Shown here in pieces: positions 56,061-64,000 of a DNA stretch of 64,000 nt. Made by a program: the position numbers and the translations under genes. This DNA comes from Ursus arctos (lineage: Eukaryota > Chordata > Mammalia > Carnivora > Ursidae). The DNA lies in assembly GCF_023065955.2 (NCBI RefSeq), contig NW_026622808.1, forward strand, positions 71,815,975 through 71,879,974. The letters run 5' to 3'. The notes below the pieces were generated by a model. It did not search any database. It was not told the origin of the DNA and worked only from the letters and a program-made list of their open reading frames with translations. Positions within the stretch are counted from its first letter, which is position 1. Each line of letters opens with the position of its first letter.

Positions 56061-57060
56061 CATGAAGAGTGAGGTAAAATTATAGTGAATTGGGCTGTAC
56101 TATTCTATAGATGAGAATTGTAAAACACCCTGTTGTAGGATACACTAGTTTCTTATCGCATAAGGAGTCCTCGGAAAGCTGCAATGAAAGATTCAGGTCT
56201 CAGAGCATGTTCATGTTCCACTGATATGTACCAGTTTGCACAGGTAGGAAGGAAGGTGCAGAGAAATGCAACAGAAGGGGAAAGTAGGTGTGAACCTTTC
56301 ATTAGTTAGCGTTATAGCTTTCCCATGAAAGCCTTGAGCCAGTGTGATTTTGGAAGAAGAGGGGCAATCCTGGAGCTTTGCAGGAGCCGGGGGAGTTCCA
56401 GGTCTGGGTAAAGCTGACAGGGGTCCCGGAGGAGAGCTGAATGCATTCTGCAGAACAGTGTGGGCAGGCAGGGCTCCAGGGGTGGCTGTGGGTCTCCTGG
56501 GTGAGAGTTGTGACAGGTGAGGGCCGTGTGCAAGTTCCTGTCTGAGGACAGGTGAGGCACAGGTGGAGAGCTGGCCGAGCCCCTTCTTCTGGGCCACCAG
56601 CCTCAGCCAGCACACACAGCCTCATCGTCTGTCCCTGTCACTCCAGTTCAGACTGTCAGAGTCGCCAGGCCGAGATGTTTGGTGGTGCTTCTTTCCTTGC
56701 ATGCGTGCGAAGTTTCAAACCTGAGGTGATGGACGTGATGGGTCCTCAGAACATCTGTTACTCTTTTATTTCCTGCTCTACTTTCGATCACTGAAGTGAA
56801 TTGGACCTGCTAGTGGAAGGGGCTATCTGTGCCTTTTATTTCCTGTTTTAATTAAACAATGGAAAAACAGTCTTCTGAAATATTAAGAGAATCCTTTGTG
56901 GGTGTTCATGTTTTTCTCTTCTGTGAGCCACATTCCGATATGAGAAATTATTTGTTAAAACAGCCTCAGAGCTGTCACAGGGTTTGGTGGCCTTTGTGAG
57001 AGGGAGAAAGGGAGAAGGAGTGTGGGTTCTTTAGGAGCTCGGGGAGTGCCACATTGTGCT
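56061..57060. other. Intergenic or intronic DNA
   Basis: No recognised element. GC-rich at 56340-56640, with overlapping minus frames (56211-56625) that lack homology. Confidence 0.4.
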
Positions 57061-57099
57061 CCCAAAGGAAATCGAGCCCCCCCCCCCCCGTTACCTTTC

Positions 57100-57290
57100 C
57101 TGGGGTGGGGGCGGGGGGGTGCTGCTTACCTGGAGGCCCATCCTGGGCTCTGGAAGCTTGACCCAGTGAGTCACTTGCGACTTGAGCTGGGGAATTGACG
57201 AAGAAAACAGAATGAATGCTGGGGGTTGCCTGTATCCTTTGGACGCAGACAACTCCATGTAGCAAAGGAACTCTTCACCCGTGAGGTGTG
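57100..57290 (-). repeat. Duplicated module, copy 2, with exon-like segment
   Basis: Second copy of the 50.1-kb module. The minus-strand 57-bp segment at 57130-57186 has an acceptor (tctgttttcttc...ccccag) and a donor (CCAG|gtaagc), both preserved. Just upstream on the + strand are a C-run (57077-57089) and a G-rich run (57102-57118). The two copies differ by scattered substitutions; the protein frame keeps LKSQVT and EPRMG. Confidence 0.6.
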
Positions 57291-57299
57291 TCGGGATTC

Positions 57300-59234
57300 C
57301 TGAGGGTGTGGGGTTTGATTCATGGGCTGAGGTTGTGTCTTCATCCTTATCTGGACCAGAGTCATGTTGTCTGGCTGTGGTGATCCTAACCCTTAGGTGA
57401 CAGTGTCATTATTATTATTGATGTTTTAAGAAAGCAATATAGACATTGACTTTGAGATACACATAGCAAAAGGAACAACACAAGGTCAAATATATACGTG
57501 ATGATTGAACTTGTGGTATCTCTCACTGGTGTGGGTCTTGTAGGGCTGCCCGAATGAGAAAGACCAAGGAATTCGATGTGGATAGAAGTGTGCTGTGCAC
57601 AGGGAGTGTTTTATTCCATCAGTTGACTTCTCTCTCTGAAGGGAAACTAGAGTGGTGTCTGGAGCTGGGTTTCTGATTGGAAGGCCTGGGAGGCCAGTGA
57701 ATCGAAGAGCAGTGTTCATGCTGGCATGGTGCTCAGTGCCCAGTGAGTGAAGGTTGGAAGCTTGGACTCGGAAGCCTTGGTGCTCAGGGAGGATGTTGTC
57801 CGAGTTTGCAGCACATCGAGTCACTTGGCTGGTCTGCCTAACCGGGCCAGTTTCTGCCTTTCTAAGGGCAGCTTGAAAGTGGCTTGCAACCCTAGGGCAT
57901 TTGCGGAGTGGTCTGCATGGGACCCCTGTGTGGGCCAATGTAGACACAACCCAGGGAATTCCAGAGCTAATGATGAGGCTTTTCTGAGGCTGGAGATTGC
58001 TTCTCTGTGAGAAGGATTGAGCTGGAGTGCAAAGAATTCTCTGGGTCTTAGGACTCACTGAGCGGGTGCTAGCCTGGCAGGGTGGTCGGATCAGATAGCT
58101 GGGGGGTTGTGACGTCATGGTCTTGGACCGTCGCTCTTGATGGGCAGGCCAGGTTGCTACAAGGATCGGGACTGGGGTCACTTCCCCCCACCCCTACCCC
58201 CACCCCCCCGCCCCGGCAGCACTCAGGCTGCATATGTGATAAGACAGTTGGTTCCTGATTGGTTCTCAAGCCCTCGGCTCAGCAGGGTGGTCAGTGGGAA
58301 GCAGCCCCCAGGCAGCATTATGGATTCTTGCCCAGTGTGCTGCCCGTTTCCTCGGAGGACACACAGCAGATGTCCTCTGCCTGGTGTCTGAGTTCAGCCA
58401 GCAGAAGCACTTCTTCCGGAGCCACACCCCTGAGAAATCCTCTCTCCACGTTGCTGTGCTTTGTGGAAGAGGTCAGTGTTCCTTTGGACCTTGAAATCTC
58501 CACTCCTGCCGTTAGGTTCTGAGGCCACACAGGACACCAGTCTCTGTGAAGGTCCAGTTCCGCGTGGGGCGGACGTGCAGGACTGAGGCTGAGCTGGGCG
58601 GCCTGTTGACACTGCTGCAGGCTCCTTCCTGACCACTGGTTTGTGAGGACCTCACAGGAAAGAGGGACAGGAGCACCGCTCTGCCTGAGCACAGGAGGAT
58701 TCCGGACACCAATCCCAGGTGGTTGGTGCAGGGAGGAGAGATGTCTCTTTCCCAGGACCTCAGCCAGAGGGAGATTTGGACCCTGGGATGCGTCTTTGCT
58801 CAGCTTTCTTGGATGAGCACCTCAGGCAAGGGGAGGAAGCGTGTGTGCTCACCTGTCATCGAGGAAGGTGTCTGGTTTCAGGTTTCGTGTGCAGGTGGAT
58901 TCCTCGTATGGCTCCCTTTCATGATGGTGTTCAGGGTGCAGGAGGTGGACCCCCGTGTCCCAGGCATCCTGGCTGTGCAAGAGCCTGGGGCATCTTTTCC
59001 CCTGGGGATTTGGAGCACGACATTGGGGGAAGTCGGTGGTTAAGCGAACAGTTTTTGCCTTGGTTTCTTGCTTGCCGAGATGGACTGGAGACATTTGATA
59101 AGTGCTATGGAAATATAAAACAGGAGACAGACAAGGGGAGGTGAGGGTGGTGTTTGCTATTCACATACGGGCCAGGTGGGACTTCACTAAGAAGGTGTTA
59201 CCTGAGTCAAGATATAAAGAAGGTGAATGATATC
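57300..59234. other. Intergenic DNA with a 231-codon minus frame
   Basis: No family was recognised. The frame at 57486-58181 (minus) is the longest non-repeat frame in this part. Its Ser/Thr/Pro/His-rich product shows no domain, signal peptide or membrane segment, and the frame is probably accidental. A full CRE palindrome TGACGTCA lies at 58110-58117. The end near 59120 resembles the start of an old repeat. Confidence 0.35.
58184..58215 (-). other. Potential G-quadruplex / i-motif (C-rich plus strand)
   Basis: C-runs of 6, 4, 5, 7 and 4 with 1-2-base spacers. Confidence 0.65.
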
Positions 59235-59690
59235 ACATCAAGAGCATTTTTTAATAATAATTTTTTATTAGTCACCGTACAGTACATCCTTATTTTTTGA
59301 TGTAGTGTTCCATGATTCATTATTTGCGTATAACACCCAGTGCTCCATGCAATACGTGCCCTCCTTAATACCCATCACTAGCCCAGCACAAATCCCCCAT
59401 CCCTCTTCCCCTGAGGCCCTCAGTTTGTTTCCCAGAGTCCATAGTCTCTGGTGGTTCATTCCCTCTTCTGTTTACCGCCCCCCCCTTCATTCTTCCCTTC
59501 CTTCTCCTACCAATCTTATTTCTTATGTTCCATAAATGAGTGAAACCATATGATAATTGTCTTTTTCTGCTTGACCTATTTCACTTTGCATAATCTCTTC
59601 GAGTCCTGTCCATGTTGCTGCAAATGTTGGGTAATCGTTCTCTCTGATGGCTGAGTAATATTCTATTGTGTATATGGACCACATCTTCTT

Positions 59691-59894
59691 CTTCTTCTTT
59701 TTTTTTTTTTTAAAGATTTTATTTATTTATGTGACAGGGAGACAACCAGCGAGAGAGGGAACACAGCAGGGGAGTGGGAGAGGAAGAGGCAGGCTCCCAG
59801 CGGAGGAGCCCGATGTGGGACTTGATCCCGGAACACCGGGATCACGCCCTGAGCCAAAGGCAGATGCTTAACGACTGCACTACCCAGTCGCCCC
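59691..59894 (-). mobile_element. can-SINE nested in L1, minus strand
   Basis: A young variant. The 16-bp duplication TGGACCACATCTTCTT is at 59675-59690 and 59895-59910. Confidence 0.96.
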
Positions 59895-61980
59895 TGGACC
59901 ACATCTTCTTAATCCATTTGTCTGTTGAAGGGCATCTCGACTCCTTCCACAATTTAGCTATTGTGGACAATGCTGCTATGAACAGTGGGGTGCCTACGGC
60001 CCTTCTCTTCACTATGTCTGTATCTTTGGGGTAAATACCCAGTAGTGCAATGGCTGGATCATAGGGTAGCTCTATTTTTGACTTTTTAAGGGACCTCCAC
60101 ACTGTTTTCCAGAGTGGCTGTACCAACTTGCATTCCCACCAACAATGTAGGAGGGATCCCCTTTCTCCACATCCTCTCCAGCAATTGTTGTCTCTTGCCT
60201 TGTCAATTTTTGCCATTCTAACTGGCGTAAGGTGGTATCTCAGTGTGGTTTTGATTTGATTTTCCTTGTTGGCTGATGATCTTGAAAATTTTTTCATGTG
60301 TCTTTTAGCCATTTGTATGTCTTCATTGGAAAAGTGTCTGTTCATATCTTCTGCGCATGTTTGATTTGATTATTTGTTTCTCGTGTATTGAGTTTGAGAA
60401 GTTCTTTGTAGATCTCGGATACCAGTTTTTTATCTGTAGTGTCATTTGCAAATATATTCTCTCATTCCGTGGGCTGCCTCTTAGTTTTTTTTACTGTTTC
60501 CTTGGCCGTGCAGAAGTTTTTATCTTGATGTAGTCCCACAAGTTCATTTTTTCTTTTGTTTCTCTTGCATTTGGAGATGTGTCATGAAAAAGGTTGCTTT
60601 GGCCGATGTCGTAGAGGTTGCTGCCTATGTTCTCCTCTAGAATTTTGATGTATTCTTGTCTCACATTGAGGTCTTGCATCCAATTGGAGTTTATCTTTGT
60701 GTATGGTGTGAGAGAGTGGTCAAGTTTCATTCTTTTGCATGTAGCTGTCCAATTTTCCCAGCACCATTTATTGAAGAGACTGTCTTTTTTCCACTGGATG
60801 TTTTTTCCTGCTTCGTCAAAGATTAGTTGCCCAAAGAGCCGAGGGTCCATTTTTGGATTCTCTATTCTGTTCCATTGGACTATGTGTCTTTTTTTGTGCC
60901 AGTACCATGCTCTCTTTGTGATCACAGCTTTGTAGTACAGCTCGAAATCCGGCATTGTGATGCCCCCAGCTTTGTTTTTCCTTTTCAACAGTTCCTTGGA
61001 GATTTGGGGCCTTTTCTGGTTCCACACAAATTTAAGGGCTATTTGTTTTAGTTCTTTGAAAAATGTCATTGGTAATTTGATCGGGATGGCATTGAAAGTG
61101 TAGATTGCTCTGGGTAGCACAGACATTTTAACTGTGTATTCTTATGATCCATGAGCATGGAACGTTTTTCCATCTTTTTGTGTTTTCTTCAATGTCTTTC
61201 AAGAGTGATCTGTAGTTTCTAGAATATAGATCCTTTACCTCTCTGGTTAAGTTAATTCTGAGATATCGTATGATTTTTGGTGCTATTGTAAATGGGATGG
61301 ATTCCCTAATTTCTCTTTCTTCAGTCTCATTGTTCGTGTAAAGAAATGCAACTGATTCCTGAGCATTGATTTTGAATCCTGCCACATTACTGAATTGCTC
61401 TATAAGTCCTAGTAATTTGGGGGTGGAGTCTTTTGGGTTTTCCATATAGAGTATCATGTCATCTGTGAAGAGAGACAGTTTGACTTCTTCATTGCCGATT
61501 TGAATACGTTTTATTCCTTTTTGTTGTCTGATTGCTGTTGCAAGGACTTCTAGTACTGTGTTGAATAATAGTGGCGAGAGTGGGCATCCTTGTCCTTTTC
61601 CTGATCTTAAGGGAAAGGCTTCCAGCTTTTCCCCATTGAGAATGATATTCGCCGTAGGCTTTTCATAGATGGGTTTTTGAGCTTGAGGAATGTACCCTCT
61701 ATCCCTACACTCTGAAGTGTTTTAATCAGGAAAGGATGCTGTTTTTTGTCAAATTCTTTTTCTGCATCCATTGAGAGGATCCTATGGTTCTTGACTCTTT
61801 TCTTGTTGATGTGATCTATCACACTGATCGATTTGTATATGTTGAACCACGCTTGCATCCCAGGGATGAATCCCACTTGGTCATGATGGATAATCCCTTT
61901 AATGTATTGGATCCTATTAGCTAGGATCTTGCTGAGAATTTTGGCATCTATATTCATCAGGGATATCGGTCTGTAATTCT
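59895..61980 (-). pseudogene. L1 ORF2 remnant (reverse transcriptase and C-terminus)
   Basis: Minus-strand frames 61607-61957 (RT motif MDAEKEFDK), 61128-61457, 60491-61126 (211 codons, the longest) and 59842-60345 cover RT to C-terminus, with frameshifts between them. The catalytic box reads FTDD rather than FADD (about 61455-61470). No endonuclease domain because of 5' truncation. Confidence 0.88.
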
Positions 61981-61987
61981 CCTTTTT

Positions 61988-63060
61988 ACATCAAGAGCAT
62001 TCTAAACAGAAGGGAAAGCATGTGTAAAGGCCGTGGGGCAGGAGCATAGGAGGCACGTCCAGGAGCAGCAAGAAGGCCCTGTGGCTACAGGAGACAGCTT
62101 AGGACATGACCTCAGGGACGTGACAGAGCGTGACAGAAAGCCATTGCAGGGCTGTGACCCCACGGGACCCTGTTTCACCAGGCCATCCTGGCTTCAGTGT
62201 TGAGAACAGATGACAGAGGGTTGAGGATGGGCAAGGAAGGTCAATGATGACCCTTTTCTAGGAACTCAAGCAAGAGATGAGCTTCAGTGTGGACCAGACA
62301 GGTGGCCTTGGAAGGAGTGGTTAGTCCTATTCTGGGTGCGTCTTGAAGATGGAGCTCACAGGATTTGCTGACAGCTTAGATATTGGGAATGAGAGAAAGG
62401 AGGAACTGGGGTAACTCCCAGCTGTTGTGGGTTGTCCTGAGCTAGGGGAAGGAGAAGGTTTCTTGGGGTAGGAGGTAGTCCGTGTGCCGCATGCTGAGGA
62501 AGGTGCCTTTCCCAGTGGATCTGCTGAAGTTTGTGTCTGGGAGAACCTTTCACATCTCCTCCCTCAGCAACATTCAAGTACAGGTATCCCCCACTTTTTA
62601 AACGTTCACAGTAAGACACTTGGCTTTCTTGAAAGATCTACGTTATTACCCGGCTTCAGTAACAGGAAGAGACCTGAAGAAGATTTCCCTCTTATGAAAA
62701 AAGTCAAACAGTGAGAATCGCGTTCTGCGTCTGTTTTGGGGAGAAGCATGACAGAGGCGGCGTGCACCCCAACCAGCTCCTTCCGCTGGGAACAGCTCTC
62801 CGCGTCCAGCCACCAGCGCTTTGAATTGTGTCTGTGAGCCTCTGCTGTGCTTTATCTCCATTTATTTTTGGCATCCGTTAGGAGTTGTGTCCTGAGGCCT
62901 AAGAAAAGCCAAAGAGAAGGAATTTTTGGAGTCTGAGCGTGCTTTCTAATTTTTCCATATAAATTAATGGTCATTCCTTCTTGACACCATTTCTTCTGTG
63001 GAAGGTTTCCTTGGAACACTGTACTTTCAAAGAGCAGGGAAACCTATACCCCATCCTGCG
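61988..63060. other. Intergenic DNA with an unassigned ancient repeat
   Basis: About 62000-62480 (gtaaaggccgtggggcagga, agccattgcagggctgtgac, ggatttgctgacagcttaga) reads like an old interspersed repeat, split by the L1 insertion from sequence before 59235. I could not name its family. No gene was seen in 62480-63060. Confidence 0.4.
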
Positions 63061-63064
63061 GGGT

Positions 63065-64000
63065 TAGTTTTAGTCTCCCTGCTGGACAGAACATTCCATG
63101 ACTGTTGGATTTTATCACTCAAACATTGCGCCTTTGACCACCTTCAACCGTTTCTACCACCCCATCCCCGAATCAGGCACCCACCCATCTGTTCTCAGTA
63201 TCTATGCGTTCAGTATTTGTTTATTCCATGTGGAATGTACATGAGAGCATCTGGTATTTGTCTTTCTGTGTCTGAGTTACTTGGCATAAGGCTCCCAAAG
63301 TCTCTGTTTCTATGTCTGGTTATTGTGAATAATGCTGCAGTGAACGTGGGAGTGCATCTGTCTTTTTGAGGCAGTGTTTTTGTGTTCTCCAAATCAATAA
63401 TCAGTAGAGCCATTACTGGGTCATGTGGTAGTTGTATTTATTTTTTTCAGGAACCTCCATACCGTTTGTCACAGTGGGTGCACCCATTTCCATTCCCACC
63501 AACAGTGTACAGGGTCCCGTCGTCTGCCTCTGGGACGATTGCCGTTGCAACAGTTGTGAGGGGATAGCCGATTGTGGTTTTGACTTATGTCTCCCTAACG
63601 ATGATTAGTGATGTCGAACAACTTTTTCTGTCTGTTGGCACCTGTGTGCCATCTTTGGAAAGTATCTATTCACATATTCCCCCCATTTTTTATACAGTTT
63701 TTTTTGTTTTGATTTGTAAGAGTGTTGTGTGCATTCTGGATATTAGCCTCTTCTCACACATATGATTCGCAGATATTTTTTTCTTATTGGCTCAGTGGCC
63801 TTCTAAGTTTTTGCTGGTTTCTTTTGCCGTGTGGAAGATTTCAGTTTGATGTTCCACTTGTTTATTTTTGCTTTTGTTGCCTTTGCATTTGGTGTCCGAT
63901 CTGAAGACTCTTTGCCAAAACCAATGTCGAGAGACTTAGTACCTGTGTCTTCTTGGAGGTTTATGGATTCAGGTCTTATGTTCAAATCATTCATCCATTA
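63065..64000 (-). mobile_element. Old L1 3' region, minus strand, runs off the window
   Basis: Reverse decayed 3' UTR and ORF2 C-terminus (gtgaataatgctgcagtgaa, cattcccaccaacagtgtac, 63803-63994 frame). Comparable in age to the L1 at 3916-7640. Confidence 0.8.

Larger units (their letters stand above)
59249..61987 (-). mobile_element. 5'-truncated L1, minus strand, 2.7 kb, with target duplication
   Basis: Covers most of the reverse transcriptase, the ORF2 C-terminus and the 3' UTR in reverse. A perfect 14-bp duplication ACATCAAGAGCATT is at 59235-59248 and 61988-62001. A can-SINE is inserted at 59691-59894. Confidence 0.96.

Overview
The window is mammalian nuclear DNA, most likely from a caniform carnivoran (bear, seal or weasel relatives rather than dog; the exact species is not resolvable by eye). 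The evidence is about ten can-SINEs (tRNA-derived, with A-rich/CT-rich tails), many carnivoran-type L1 3' ends, intron-containing C2H2 zinc-finger genes and relics shared by all mammals (MIR, L2, MER5-like, old L1M).

Genes. Two genes are certain, both on the + strand. Positions 10151-12468 are the terminal coding exon of ZNF197: 22 intact C2H2 fingers plus one decayed finger. Its SCAN and KRAB exons were not found and must lie upstream of position 1. Positions 18803-26514 hold the complete coding sequence of ZNF35 in three coding exons (527 codons, 11 fingers). A CpG-rich probable promoter and first exon lie near 16.4-16.7 kb, and a short upstream ORF overlaps the start codon. The order ZNF197 then ZNF35 matches the human 3p21-p22 zinc-finger cluster. 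In that cluster ZNF502 and ZNF501 come next, so the GC-rich, CCAAT-containing block at 53.5-53.8 kb with a consensus splice donor is a plausible first exon of the next gene. No finger-coding exon for it is inside the window.

Layout. 1-10 kb: upstream/intronic sequence of ZNF197 filled with minus-strand L1, a solo LTR with a 5-bp target duplication, and SINEs. 10-13 kb: ZNF197 last exon and 3' UTR, with a MIR that may supply the poly(A) signal. 13-16 kb: old L1 and MIR. 16-27 kb: ZNF35. 27-39 kb: intergenic, with several L1 insertions with clear target duplications and a fused L1/SINE insert. 39-44 kb: an orphan L1 5' UTR followed by two different tandem-repeat arrays. 44-53 kb: stacked L1 pieces, an inverted L1 pair, and a second array of the same family as the 43.5 kb one. 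53-59 kb: GC-rich candidate promoter, an L1, and a duplicated module with splice-site-like ends on the minus strand. 59-64 kb: a 2.7-kb L1 carrying a SINE, then an old L1 running off the end.

The least explained material is the satellite-like DNA: a three-monomer array at 40.7-42.9 kb, the related 113-117-bp and 200-bp dimeric arrays at 43.5-44.3 and 50.3-51.7 kb, and the duplicated 57-bp exon-like module at 50.1 and 57.1 kb. I saw no prokaryotic features, CRISPR arrays, rRNA genes or functional tRNA genes.
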